From: Nonomuraea sp. NBC_00507
Lineage (GTDB): Bacteria; Actinomycetota; Actinomycetes; Streptosporangiales; Streptosporangiaceae
DNA: 64,000 nucleotides
Assembly (NCBI RefSeq): GCF_036013525.1
Contig: NZ_CP107853.1
Coordinates: 5,828,001-5,892,000 of the forward strand
Reading direction: 5' to 3'
How positions within the stretch are numbered: the stretch's first letter is position 1; each line of letters starts with the position of its first letter. The translations under genes were made by a program, and so were the position numbers. The notes beneath the pieces were generated by a model. It saw only the letters and a list, made by a program, of their open reading frames with translations, did no database searches and was not told where the DNA came from. This document shows positions 1 through 11,210 of this stretch, in pieces.

Positions 1-110
1 TGATCGTTGAAGCGTCTGTGCCGGACGATCGGCCGGTTCTGCCGGTCGGACCGAAACCCATCGGAGCCTTGTGACGTTCGACACGGCCGGCTGCCCCCGA
101 CAACGCGAAA

Positions 111-141
111 GCCGCCCGGCGGGGGTTTCCCGCCGGGCGGC
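111..141 (-). terminator. Intrinsic terminator downstream of acnA
   Basis: Two perfectly complementary 13-base arms (111-123 and 129-141) enclose a 5-base loop. Read on the minus strand, the hairpin is followed by TTTCG, a short T run, so it suits the acnA transcript, which ends at 265. The rest of positions 1-264 shows no convincing gene. Confidence 0.75.
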
Positions 142-264
142 TCTCATGTGTCGGGTGGTTCCCCCGATACGGGCGCGTGAGGATCGCGCCCCACCCCCGG
201 CTCGACGAAACTGCCAAGGGCTCCCGGCTCCCGCCCGGCTCATGACCGGACGGGCGCGGAAGAT

Positions 265-3009
<2,745 letters not shown>

Positions 3010-3060
3010 TCAGACAGGGTTCCAGACCAAATCCTGCCGCACTCCCGGAGGAGCATGCAT

Positions 3061-3076
3061 GTTAGGTAAACCTAAC
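3061..3076. promoter_or_regulatory. Iron-box-like palindrome in the acnA promoter
   Basis: GTTAGGTAAACCTAAC is a perfect 16-base palindrome about 70 bases upstream of acnA. It resembles the core of IdeR/DmdR/DtxR boxes (TTAGGTTAG-type half sites). Control of an iron-sulfur enzyme by an iron sensor would be sensible. Binding is inferred from sequence similarity only. Confidence 0.55.
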
Positions 3077-3106
3077 TCGCAGGCCCGGAGTACTGCGGCG
3101 CAGATG

Positions 3107-3146
3107 TCTCGACGTCAAGATATCTCTAGAGTATCTCGACATCAAG
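3107..3146. promoter_or_regulatory. Two direct copies of a MarR/TamR-type operator upstream of acnA
   Basis: TCTCGACGTCAAGA (3107-3120) and TCTCGACATCAAG (3134-3146) are the same sequence repeated 27 bases apart. Each is an imperfect palindrome of the form TCTyGA-TCrAGA. This looks like a MarR-family site; I recall the TamR regulator of Streptomyces controlling aconitase, but I could not compare its published site. The second copy abuts the stop codon of the neighbouring gene. Confidence 0.5.
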
Positions 3147-3875
3147 TTAAACGGGCGCCAGGCGCCAGAACAGCAGGCCGATGATCGCGACCGACAGGAT
3201 CGGCGCCAGGATCTTCTGCTCGAACGTCTTGCCCGTCTTGATGCCGATCTTCCACGGCAGCAGGAACCTCGCGCCCAACGGCCATAACACCGGACAGCCC
3301 CGTTCGGTCATGCAGTCGCCCACCACATGCATCAGGCAGCCGATCGCCACGGCCAGCCCCAGCCACGCGTATCCGACGGACAGCGACAGGAAGACGGCGT
3401 AGAGCCCGGCGGTCAGCCCGACGTTGATCATGGCGGACCCCATCTTGTTCCCCGGGATGCCGATGCCCACCGCACGCAGCGCGAGACCGATGAGCAGCAC
3501 GACCATGATGTCGCGGCCGATGGGATAGGTGTTGGCCAGCCAGTGCGCCCCGAACCCCATCGCCACGGCGAAGGCCAGCGAGTGCGTGGCGCCGCGGTGC
3601 CCGCCGCTGATCCACGACACGGCCTTGCTGAGCCCCCACGTGACCGGACCGAACGTCTGGGCGATGGTCGCGCTCGGGTGGTCGAGGTCGGGCAGCATCG
3701 CGGCGCCCGCACAGACCACGGCGCCCGCGATCAGCTCGGCTGGGCCTAACGCGCCCGCCATGATCCCTGTCTCGATGAACCGCGAGGACTCGGTCAGCAG
3801 CGGCAGCGCCGCCAGCGGCGGCGCCAGCCCCAACCAGGCGATGGCCCCGGTCAACGCATGCGTGTGCCCCATCAT
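3147..3875 (-). CDS. YdjM/DUF457-type membrane metal-dependent hydrolase
   Basis: This is a predicted inner-membrane metalloprotein of about 242 residues. Conserved His/Asp motifs line up with the DUF457 (YdjM-like) family: an N-terminal GHTHALTG, then DLDHPSATIAQ, HRGATHSLAF and HVVGDCMTERG. Several hydrophobic segments lie between them. The biochemical reaction of this family is not established; metal binding is inferred from the His/Asp motifs. I chose the first of two adjacent ATG codons (3875 or 3872), immediately before GHTHALTG. Longer reading would add an unconserved basic leader. The gene is read toward acnA and stands alone. Confidence 0.75.
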   Translation of the reverse strand: MMGHTHALTGAIAWLGLAPPLAALPLLTESSRFIETGIMAGALGPAELIAGAVVCAGAAMLPDLDHPSATIAQTFGPVTWGLSKAVSWISGGHRGATHSLAFAVAMGFGAHWLANTYPIGRDIMVVLLIGLALRAVGIGIPGNKMGSAMINVGLTAGLYAVFLSLSVGYAWLGLAVAIGCLMHVVGDCMTERGCPVLWPLGARFLLPWKIGIKTGKTFEQKILAPILSVAIIGLLFWRLAPV

Positions 3876-3952
3876 GATCGGGACTGTACGGCAAAGAAGC
3901 CCTTTACGCGCTGAAGCGGGGCCGGACACGGCGAAGCATGCCCCGGAAACGC

Positions 3953-4017
3953 AGACGAGGTCGTCTCCGCGGCGACAGCACCCCCCAGCCCTGCCGACGC
4001 GAAACGACCTCGTCTGC
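3953..4017. repeat. Perfect 13-base inverted repeat between divergent genes
   Basis: CAGACGAGGTCGT (3953-3965) is the exact reverse complement of 4005-4017, with 39 bases between. The left arm also forms a shorter palindrome, AGACGA-GG-TCGTCT (3954-3967). It lies between the DUF457 gene (minus) and padR (plus), so it could be a paired operator or a terminator-like structure. Confidence 0.45.
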
Positions 4018-4110
4018 TCTGAACAACGACCCTCTCCCCAATCCTGTTCCCGGATTCCGCAACTTTTTCGTGATCTGGATCACTCTTGGTCTGCGCTTGC
4101 GAACGACACA

Positions 4111-4154
4111 CTATCGATATATCTTTGACGCATCGAGAACAGATCACGATATAG
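4111..4154 (+). promoter_or_regulatory. AT-rich promoter/operator of the padR operon
   Basis: An AT-rich island in GC-rich DNA holds overlapping palindromes TATCGATA (4112-4119) and GATATATC (4116-4123), plus a further CGATATAG at 4148-4155. The spacing and the ATATC-type half sites resemble autoregulatory PadR operators just ahead of the ATG at 4165. This is inferred from pattern alone. Confidence 0.5.
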
Positions 4155-4164
4155 GGGGAAACCT

Positions 4165-4896
4165 ATGAGTTCCGCACAAGCAGCAGGAGGGCCCTGGCCC
4201 GGCGCACATGAGTACCGTCAGGCGGCCCGCGAGGCCAAGCAGGCAGCCCGTGAGGCGTTCAAGACCTTGTCTGAGGCCTTCGAGCAGATGGGTGGCCGGC
4301 ACCACCACCACGAGCACCGGGAGCGCGGCCCGCGGCGCGGTCCCGGGCCGTTCCCGTTCGACTTCGGGCGGGGCGGTCCCTGGGGCGGCCCCGGCGGGCC
4401 GTGGGGCGGTCACCGCGGCTGGGGCGGCAGGGGCCGCAAGGCCAAGCGGGGCGACGTACGCGCCGCGATCCTGGCCCTGCTCGCCGAGGAGCCGCGCAAC
4501 GGCTACCAGATCATCCAGGAGATCGCCGAGCGCAGCGAGGGCGGCTGGAAGCCCAGCCCTGGCGCCGTCTACCCGGCGCTGCAGCAGCTCACCGACGAGG
4601 GCCTGGTGGTCTCGGCGGAGAGCGAAGGCCGCAAGACCTTCCGCCTCACCGACGAAGGCCGCAATTACATCGAGGCGCACGCCGACGAGGTCCGCGCCCC
4701 GTGGGACGAGATGCGCCCGGACATCGACGACAACACCGCCGATCTCTGGCACATCGCCCGCCAGTCGGCCTTCGCGATGATGCAAATTCTCCAAACCGGA
4801 AACGACGCACAAATCCGGGAAGCGCGTAAGACTTTGGTAGAGACCCGGCGCAAGCTCTACCAGATCCTGGCAGACGACGAACCGGGCGAGGAGTGA
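4165..4896 (+). CDS. PadR family transcriptional regulator with Gly/His-rich N-terminal extension
   Basis: This is a DNA-binding repressor of the PadR family. The winged-helix domain occupies roughly residues 90-180; motifs include GDVRAAILALLAEEPRNGY, PSPGAVYPALQQL and RKTFRLTDEGR. It is followed by a C-terminal dimerisation helix. The first 90 residues are unusual: an Ala-rich amphipathic stretch, a His run (HHHHEH) and a Gly/Trp/Arg-rich low-complexity segment. That makes the protein (243 residues) much longer than minimal PadR proteins. The His run could bind metal, but nothing else shows this. The gene is followed 28 bases later by a DUF1707 membrane protein, so the two are probably co-transcribed from the AT-rich promoter upstream. 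Confidence 0.88.
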   Translation: MSSAQAAGGPWPGAHEYRQAAREAKQAAREAFKTLSEAFEQMGGRHHHHEHRERGPRRGPGPFPFDFGRGGPWGGPGGPWGGHRGWGGRGRKAKRGDVRAAILALLAEEPRNGYQIIQEIAERSEGGWKPSPGAVYPALQQLTDEGLVVSAESEGRKTFRLTDEGRNYIEAHADEVRAPWDEMRPDIDDNTADLWHIARQSAFAMMQILQTGNDAQIREARKTLVETRRKLYQILADDEPGEE

Positions 4897-4924
4897 CCGG
4901 GCTACGGGGACCGAGGAGTCGGGT

Positions 4925-5416
4925 ATGGAGCGTGACGACCTGCGCATCGGCGATGCCGAGCGTGAGCAGACGATGGCCGCCCTGCGTGAGCACTTCGCGC
5001 AGGGCCGCCTGACCCACGAGGAGCTCGACGAGCGGCTCGACCGGACGCTGACCGCCAAGACCGGCCGGGACCTGACGCAGATCACGGCCGACCTGCCCGG
5101 GCACCAGCCCACCCCGCAGCACGCCATGGACGACTGGCGCGCCTCGATGATGGCGAACCGCTACCAGGTCGAGGCCATGCGGCAGGCCCATGGCGACATG
5201 CGCCAGGCGCACAGGGAGATGCGGCGGCAGTGGCACCGCCACGGGCACCCGAGGCGGCAGCATCACCGGGGCCCGCACCCGTTCGTCGGCGTGCTGTTCG
5301 GGCTCATGGTGCTGAGCCTGATCTTCGGGCTCGGCATCTTCAAGGTGCTGTTCGCGCTGTTCGTGGGCGCGATGGTCTTCAGCCTGATCCACCGGCGTTT
5401 CCACTATCGCCGCTGA
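4925..5416 (+). CDS. DUF1707 (SHOCT-like) membrane protein
   Basis: This 163-residue protein opens with a DUF1707 domain (residues 1-55: LRIGDAEREQTMAALREHF, then GRLTHEELDERLDR). A Met/His/Arg-rich amphipathic middle follows, then two closely spaced membrane segments near the C-terminus (FVGVLFGLMVLSLIF and VLFALFVGAMVFSLI). DUF1707 domains occur at the N-terminus of many actinobacterial membrane proteins and have no settled function. It sits directly behind the PadR gene, with GGAG ahead of its ATG, and is likely a target or partner of that regulator. Confidence 0.82.
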   Translation: MERDDLRIGDAEREQTMAALREHFAQGRLTHEELDERLDRTLTAKTGRDLTQITADLPGHQPTPQHAMDDWRASMMANRYQVEAMRQAHGDMRQAHREMRRQWHRHGHPRRQHHRGPHPFVGVLFGLMVLSLIFGLGIFKVLFALFVGAMVFSLIHRRFHYRR

Positions 5417-5504
5417 GACCCGTCCAGGTCGGTTTTGGGCCTTGACCCTGTCGAGGGCTGAACTGATGATCTGGGCGGGCCTTAAAACGCGAAAGGGACG
5501 CCGC

Positions 5505-6173
5505 ATGACCGAGGGCACTCCGGCCAACCCGTTCGCCGCCGTCGCGCACGCCGACGGGCTCGACCTGGACGTGCCGGACTATCAGTCCCGATTCGACCGC
5601 GACCACGCCGCACGCACCGAGTCGATGTGGAAGCTGGAGCGCGCCCAGGTGTTCTACGAGCCGGACGTGGCGAGCTGGCGGGCCATGATGGACGGTGACT
5701 GGGCGGGCTCGCTGGCCCTGGCCGAGCGCATGGCCGGGCCGCTGGAGGATTACTTCCGCAGCCGCGTGCCGGTCTGGCGGGTGCGGGTGGTGGAGTTCCC
5801 GATCACCGCCTACCTGCAGTGGGAGCTGCACGTGCTGGCCGTGCGCGCCCGGGCCGGGTCACCCTGCCGGGTGGTGCCCGCCGAGCGGGTCGCCGCCCTC
5901 GACCCGCTGCCCGAGCTGGTGATCTTCTCGCCGTCCCTCATGTACGAGGTGCTCTACGACCGCTACGGCGGCTGCGGGGGAGGCCGGCGCATCACCGATC
6001 CCCATGTCGTGGGCCCCTGCCTGCGGGCGGTGCGCGAGTTGTACGCCGGCGGCGAGGACGTGCTGCGCTTCCACGAACGCGACATCGCGCCGCTGCCGCC
6101 GCCGGTCGTCACCGACGCGATGCGGGCCGCGGTGCCCGCGTACGCGCACCGCACCGAGGAGTTCAGGGTCTGA
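5505..6173 (+). CDS. DUF6879 family protein
   Basis: This 222-residue soluble protein matches my recollection of DUF6879. It has a central RVRVVEFPITAYLQWEL block, followed by a segment where a charged acid-amide region would read (PELVIFSPSLMYEV). DUF6879 proteins are common in actinomycetes, often near XRE/DUF397 pairs, and are of unknown function; no such pair is present here. I chose the ATG at 5505, preceded by AAAGGGA, over an upstream in-frame start at 5442. Its last 11 bases overlap the end of the convergent beta-mannosidase gene. Confidence 0.65.
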   Translation: MTEGTPANPFAAVAHADGLDLDVPDYQSRFDRDHAARTESMWKLERAQVFYEPDVASWRAMMDGDWAGSLALAERMAGPLEDYFRSRVPVWRVRVVEFPITAYLQWELHVLAVRARAGSPCRVVPAERVAALDPLPELVIFSPSLMYEVLYDRYGGCGGGRRITDPHVVGPCLRAVRELYAGGEDVLRFHERDIAPLPPPVVTDAMRAAVPAYAHRTEEFRV

Positions 6174-8502
6174 CCTCGTTCACGCACCGCAGCACGGGAA
6201 AGCTCGTCAACGCCCCGGCGTCCAGATCCCTGGCCGTGGTGACCTGGAAGACCGCGCTCTCGCCCGGCAGCAGGGTGACGAGCTGGTCGTCCACGGTCGC
6301 GTCCGGGTCGAGCCGGTCGGGGAAGATCGCGAGCTCGCGCAGCAGGCTGATCGCGGTCACGATCACCCGGTAGCCGCCGGACGAGCGCTCGACGTAGGCG
6401 TCGTAGGCCGCGTCGGGCAACGCCACGGCGGTGTCCTCGGCGTAGAAGCGCACCGCGCGGACGTGGCCCAGCCGGGCGGCGAGCAGCTCCCGCGCCGGGT
6501 CGTCGGGCACGGCGACCGGCTCCGGCAGCGTCACCTTGGTCACCGACCGGGGGGCCACGTGCACGGCCACGACCTCCTTGGCCAGAGGCTCGCCCGACAG
6601 GCTCTGCCGGACCAGCTGCAGCTCACCCGACCAGGGCTCGGGCAGGTCGTTGACCAGGGCAAGCTCGCCGTCCTGCACGGTGAGCAGCCGGTGGGCGTAG
6701 GCGCGGCGCAGCGCGTACCAGAGCGGCTTGCGTCGGCCGTCGCCGTCGACGGCCGACCACGACGTCACCGGCCAGCAGTCGTTGAGCTGCCAGACGATCG
6801 TGCCCATCGTCCAGGGCATGAGCGAGCGGAACCGCTCGACGCCGAACGTCACCGCCCGCGCCTGGTTGAGCTGCGTCAGGTAGTGCCAGTCGTCGAACGT
6901 CTCGGGCCGCGGCAGGTGCTCGCCCAGCCCGCGCAGCAGCTTGGCGCGCCCGTCGATCGCCTTCTGGTGCGCGGAGTCCGGCGTCAGCGGCTCGTCGGAG
7001 GAGGCCCGGCGCAGGGTCGCGTACGCGGGCGGCCCCTGGAAGCCGAACTCGGCCACGAACCGGGGCCGATAGGCGGCGTACCGGGAGTAGTCCTCGCGGT
7101 TCCAGACGTCCCAGATGTGGATCGTGCCACGCGCGGGGTCGTTCGGCGGCAGGCCGGGCGCGCCCGAGTAAGGACTGCCCGGCCAGTACGGGCGCGTGGG
7201 GTCGAGCTCGGCGACGATCCCGGGGAGCAGGTCGTAGTAGAACCCCGCCCCCCAGCTGCGCCCCTCGAGCCGCTCCTGCCAGCCCCAGCCGGCGTGGCCC
7301 TCCAGGTTCTCGTTGTTGCCGCACCACACCACCAGACTGGGGTGCGGGGCGAGCCGGGACACGTTCTCCCTGGCCTCCGCGGCCACCTCGGAGCGGAACG
7401 GCTCTTCCTCCGGGTAGGCGGCGCAGGCGAACGGGAAGTCCTGCCAGACCATCAGGCCCAGCTCGTCGGCCAGGTCGTAGAAGTCGTCGCTCTCGTACAG
7501 GCCGCCGCCCCAGACCCGCAGCAGGTTGACCCCCGCGTCCACGGCCTGCCCGAGCCGCTCGGCCAGGCGTTCCCTGGTGACGCGGGAGGAGAAGCAGTCG
7601 TCGGGGATCCAGTTGACCCCCTTGACGAAGACCGGGACGCCGTTGACCTCGAGCCTGAACGCCTCACGCTCCAGCTCCACGGACCGGAACCCGACCCTGC
7701 CTCGCCATACGTCCTCGCCGAGGCGGACGGCCAGGTCGTAGAGGGGCTGGTCGCCGTACCCGCGTGGCCACCACGGCTGGGGGTCGGAGACCTGGAGCGA
7801 GAGCACGGCGGCCCGCCCGTCCACGCGTTGCTCCGCGGTGACCCCGGCGATCTCGGCGGACAGCGTGAGCGGCTCCTCGGTGGTCCGCTCGACGCGGACG
7901 TGCACGTGCACCGTGCCGTCCGCGTGCGCCAGCGGGCGCACCTCCGCCAGTCGGGCGCCGCTCCAGCTCTCCAGCCCGATCGGCCGCCAGATCCCGGCCG
8001 TGACCAGCGTGGGACCCCAGTCCCAGCCGAAGTTGCAGGCCATCTTGCGGATGAAGGGATAGGGCTCGTCGTAGGCGCCCGGCCGCGTCCCGAGCGCCGC
8101 CCGCCGCTCCTCGGCGTAGGCGTAGGCCGAAGCGAAGGTCACCGTCAGCTCGTTGTCACCGTCTCGCAGCAGGTGGCGGACGGGAAAGCGGTAGGAGCGA
8201 TGCTGGTTGGCCGTGCTGCCGACGCGCACCCCGTTGAGCTTGATCGAGGCGACCGTGTCCAGGCCCTCGCACACCAGGTCCGTGCGCTCGTGCTCGTCCG
8301 GCGACCAGGCGAACGTGGTGCGGTAGGTCCATTCCGTCCGGCCGATCCAGGCCAGCCGGTGCTCGTGGTCGTCGAGATAGGGGTCGTCGATGATCCCGGC
8401 CGCGAGCAGATCGGTGTGCACGCAGCCGGGCACGGTCGCGGCCACGCCCGTGATGTCCTGCGACGACAGGGTCCAGCCGTCGTGCAGCGGACGGTAGGTC
8501 AA
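6163..8502 (-). CDS. Beta-mannosidase, glycoside hydrolase family 2
   Basis: This is a 779-residue cytoplasmic GH2 enzyme (no signal peptide). It is predicted to remove terminal beta-mannose from imported oligosaccharides. The N-terminal sugar-binding fold contains VPGCVHTDLLAAGIID and the family-typical KMACNFGWDWGP. The TIM barrel carries LRVWGGGLYESDDFYDLADE. The acid/base Glu lies in WCGNNENLEG (about E398) and the nucleophile in VAEFGFQG (about E485). The start is the ATG at 8502. It is the last gene of an operon with an Opp-type ABC transporter, only ten bases beyond the ATPase stop. That arrangement fits hydrolysis of the transported glycoside. Activity on other beta-glycosides cannot be excluded from sequence. 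Confidence 0.92.
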   Translation of the reverse strand: MTYRPLHDGWTLSSQDITGVAATVPGCVHTDLLAAGIIDDPYLDDHEHRLAWIGRTEWTYRTTFAWSPDEHERTDLVCEGLDTVASIKLNGVRVGSTANQHRSYRFPVRHLLRDGDNELTVTFASAYAYAEERRAALGTRPGAYDEPYPFIRKMACNFGWDWGPTLVTAGIWRPIGLESWSGARLAEVRPLAHADGTVHVHVRVERTTEEPLTLSAEIAGVTAEQRVDGRAAVLSLQVSDPQPWWPRGYGDQPLYDLAVRLGEDVWRGRVGFRSVELEREAFRLEVNGVPVFVKGVNWIPDDCFSSRVTRERLAERLGQAVDAGVNLLRVWGGGLYESDDFYDLADELGLMVWQDFPFACAAYPEEEPFRSEVAAEARENVSRLAPHPSLVVWCGNNENLEGHAGWGWQERLEGRSWGAGFYYDLLPGIVAELDPTRPYWPGSPYSGAPGLPPNDPARGTIHIWDVWNREDYSRYAAYRPRFVAEFGFQGPPAYATLRRASSDEPLTPDSAHQKAIDGRAKLLRGLGEHLPRPETFDDWHYLTQLNQARAVTFGVERFRSLMPWTMGTIVWQLNDCWPVTSWSAVDGDGRRKPLWYALRRAYAHRLLTVQDGELALVNDLPEPWSGELQLVRQSLSGEPLAKEVVAVHVAPRSVTKVTLPEPVAVPDDPARELLAARLGHVRAVRFYAEDTAVALPDAAYDAYVERSSGGYRVIVTAISLLRELAIFPDRLDPDATVDDQLVTLLPGESAVFQVTTARDLDAGALTSFPVLRCVNEVRP

Positions 8503-8512
8503 GTAGATCTCC

Positions 8513-9391
8513 TTAGCAGGTTTCGAGCTGGGCGCAGGCCACGAAATGCCCCGGTTCGGCCTCCAACAGGGCCCCGGTCGCGCCGCGCTCGTGGTAGAGG
8601 CAGCTGTCCACGGTCGCGGCGTCGGCCCACTCCTCGTGCAGGCGCGGCACCGCCGACAGCAGCTCGCGCGTGTACGGGTGCAGCGGGTCGCCGAAGACCT
8701 TGTCCGTCAGCCCCATCTCCACCACGCCGCCCTTGCGCAGCACCACCGTGCGCTCGGCGAGGTAGTTGCCGAGCGACAGGTCGTGCGTGATGTAGAGCAC
8801 GCCGAGACCCCTCGTCTTCAGCTCGGCCAAGAGGTTGAGCACGTCGATACGGGTGGAGGCGTCCAGCATGCTGGTGATCTCATCGGCCACCAGCAGCTTG
8901 ATGTCCAGCAGCAGCGCCCGGGCGATGAGCAGGCGCTGCAGCTGACCGCCGCTGAGCTGGTGCGGATACTTGCCGAGCACCTGATCGGGATTGAGCCGCA
9001 CGTCCCGCAGCGCGGCGCGCACCCGCTCGTCCCACTCCTGCTCGGGCACCGCCGGGTAGTACGACTCCTTGATCATGGCGAACACGCGGTCGGCCTTGAA
9101 TACCGGGTTGAACGAGCTGAACGGGTCCTGGAAGATCCCCTGGACTTGGCGGTAGTACTCCTTGGCACCGCGCACCGGCCGCCCGTCGAACGTGATCGAG
9201 CCGCTGGTCACCGGGTTCAGCCCGAGGATCATGCGGCCGATCGTGCTCTTGCCGCTGCCGCTCTCCCCGATCAGGGAGACGACCTCGCCGGGCACGACGT
9301 CGAAGCTGACGCTGCGCACGGCCGCGACGGTCTTGCCGCCGAAGGCGCCGATCCTGAATTCCTTGGTGACGTCGTCGAGTCTCAGCATCAT
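8513..9391 (-). CDS. ABC transporter ATP-binding protein, DppF/OppF type
   Basis: This 292-residue nucleotide-binding subunit belongs to the peptide/oligosaccharide ABC importer. It shows Walker A GESGSGKST, the signature LSGGQLQRLLIARAL, Walker B LLVADEITSMLD and the switch His in YITHDLS. One of two adjacent ATG codons (9391 or 9388) is the start. The stop codon of the upstream ATPase overlaps this ATGATG, so the two ATPases are translationally coupled. Together with the DppD-like protein it would form the heterodimeric ATPase pair typical of family 5 importers. Confidence 0.9.
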   Translation of the reverse strand: MMLRLDDVTKEFRIGAFGGKTVAAVRSVSFDVVPGEVVSLIGESGSGKSTIGRMILGLNPVTSGSITFDGRPVRGAKEYYRQVQGIFQDPFSSFNPVFKADRVFAMIKESYYPAVPEQEWDERVRAALRDVRLNPDQVLGKYPHQLSGGQLQRLLIARALLLDIKLLVADEITSMLDASTRIDVLNLLAELKTRGLGVLYITHDLSLGNYLAERTVVLRKGGVVEMGLTDKVFGDPLHPYTRELLSAVPRLHEEWADAATVDSCLYHERGATGALLEAEPGHFVACAQLETC

Positions 9392-10329
9392 GCCTTCCAG
9401 CAGGCGACGTGGTGGGCGGGCGCGATCTCGACCACCGGCGGCTCCTCGGCGCACTCCTCCCCGGCGATCGGGCAGCGATCGCGGAAGCGGCAACCGGCGG
9501 GCGGGTTCAGCAGCGACGGCGGGCTGCCGGCGATGCCCTCCAGCCGGCGCTCGGTGTACCGGACGCCGACCTCGGGCAGGGAGTCCAGGAGCAGCCTCGT
9601 GTACGGGTGCCGCGGCGCTTTGACGATCACGTCGGCGGGCGCCTTCTCGGCCAGCTTGCCCGCGTACATGACCATGATCGTGTCGGCGATGTGGTGGGTG
9701 AGCGCGAGGTCGTGGGTGACGAAGATCATGCTCTTGACGTAGCCGCTGTCGCGGAAGCCGAGCAGGGCGCGGGCGACGGCCTTCTGGGTGGAGACGTCCA
9801 GCGCGGAGGTGACCTCGTCGGCGATCAGCAGCGACGGGTCGAGCAGCGTGGAGATGACCATCACCATGCGCTGCTTCATGCCGCCCGACAGCTCGATCGG
9901 GTAGCGGTCGAGCACCTCGCGAGGCAGCCCGACCTGGTCCATCCGGCGCTCCAGCTCCGCGGTGTCCAAGGTCGCGCCCCGCGACTTGAGCAGCTCGGTC
10001 ACCATCCTGCGGATCTTGCGGGTGGGGTTGAGCGCGCTCATGGCGTACTGCGGGATGAGGGAGACCTCCTTGAAGCGGAAGTCGTTCATCCTGCGGTCGT
10101 CGGCGATCGGCAGCTCCGTGCCGTCGAGCTCCACGCGGCCGCCCACGTGGTGCATGCGGCCGTCCATGCGGATGAGGCTCTTGCCCAGCGTGCTCTTGCC
10201 ACAGCCGGACTCGCCGACCAGGCCGAGGATCTCGCCGTCGCCGAGGCCGAAGGACATGCCGTCGAGGGCGCGTACCTCGCCCTTCAGCGTCCTGTAGTGC
10301 ACGCGCAGCTCGCTGACCCGCAGGCTCAT
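9388..10329 (-). CDS. ABC transporter ATP-binding protein, DppD/OppD type
   Basis: This 313-residue ATPase carries Walker A GESGCGKST, signature LSGGMKQRM, Walker B LLIADEVTSALD and switch VTHDLALTHH. The C-terminal extension carries the Cys motif of oligopeptide-type ATPases (CRFRDRCPIAGEEC), which in relatives has been linked to an iron-sulfur site. The ATG at 10329 overlaps the stop of the permease gene before it. The open frame continues far upstream, but that part is an out-of-register shadow of the permease gene and is not included. Confidence 0.92.
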   Translation of the reverse strand: MSLRVSELRVHYRTLKGEVRALDGMSFGLGDGEILGLVGESGCGKSTLGKSLIRMDGRMHHVGGRVELDGTELPIADDRRMNDFRFKEVSLIPQYAMSALNPTRKIRRMVTELLKSRGATLDTAELERRMDQVGLPREVLDRYPIELSGGMKQRMVMVISTLLDPSLLIADEVTSALDVSTQKAVARALLGFRDSGYVKSMIFVTHDLALTHHIADTIMVMYAGKLAEKAPADVIVKAPRHPYTRLLLDSLPEVGVRYTERRLEGIAGSPPSLLNPPAGCRFRDRCPIAGEECAEEPPVVEIAPAHHVACWKA

Positions 10330-11210
10330 GTCTCCCTCAGCTTCGGGTTGAAGACCTCGTCGAGGCCGACGTTGGCCACGTACAGGGCGCCCACGATGGC
10401 CGTGATGGCCGCGCCCGGCGGCACGAACCACCACCACATGCCTAACTGGAGTGCGCTCCACTGGGTGGCGTTCTGCAGCATCAACCCCAGCGAGACCCCC
10501 TCGGTGGGGCCGAGGCCGATGAAGTCCAGCGAGGAGGCGATGAGCACCGAGCCGCCGAACAGCAGGATGAACGTCATGAACAGGTAGGAGCTCATGTTCG
10601 GCGCGACCTCCCTGGCGATGATCCGCCCGGTGCCCGAGCCGCTCATCCTGGCCAGGTCCACGAACTCCCGCGTCCGCAGCGAGAACGTCTGCGCCCTGAT
10701 CGCCCGCGCCGCCCACGGCCACTGCGTCAGCCCGATGAACAGCCCCTGCACGGCCACACTGCGGATGCCCAGGTACGCGTTGATGATCAGCAGCACGGCC
10801 AGGGTCGGGATGACCAGGATGATGTTGGTCAGCATGTTGAGCACCTCGTCGACGATGCCGCCGAGGTAGCCGGCAACGAAGCCGACGACCATGCCGATGA
10901 CCGCGGCGATGCCGCCGCCGATCACGCCGACCGCGAAGGTGCTGCGCAGGCCGTGCACGAACTGGGCGAAGATGTCCTGGCCGAACGTGCTGGTGCCGAG
11001 CCAATAGTCGCCGGAGGGCGGGCTCATGGGCTTCGGGCCGTACTGGTTGGGCGCGGCGTCCACGAACAGCGGCCCGATCAGGCCCAGCACGAGCAGCGCG
11101 AGCACGATGCCGAGGCCGGTCATCAGCTTGCCGTTGCGCACCGCGAAGTACAGCGCCTCGCGCCGCACCCCGGCCCGCTCGCGCGGAGCGACTTCCTGGA
11201 GCGTCGTCAT
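10326..11210 (-). CDS. ABC transporter permease, DppC/OppC type
   Basis: This 294-residue inner-membrane subunit has the OppC-like layout. A cytoplasmic N-terminus is followed by a first membrane span (LGIVLALLVLGLIG), a periplasmic-side loop (SGDYWLGTSTFGQDI) and a five-span core. The EAA loop appears as TREFVDLARMSGSGTGRIIAREVAPN. It overlaps the upstream DppB-like gene by four bases (ATGA) and the downstream ATPase by four bases, so the genes form one compact operon. Confidence 0.92.
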   Translation of the reverse strand: MTTLQEVAPRERAGVRREALYFAVRNGKLMTGLGIVLALLVLGLIGPLFVDAAPNQYGPKPMSPPSGDYWLGTSTFGQDIFAQFVHGLRSTFAVGVIGGGIAAVIGMVVGFVAGYLGGIVDEVLNMLTNIILVIPTLAVLLIINAYLGIRSVAVQGLFIGLTQWPWAARAIRAQTFSLRTREFVDLARMSGSGTGRIIAREVAPNMSSYLFMTFILLFGGSVLIASSLDFIGLGPTEGVSLGLMLQNATQWSALQLGMWWWFVPPGAAITAIVGALYVANVGLDEVFNPKLRET

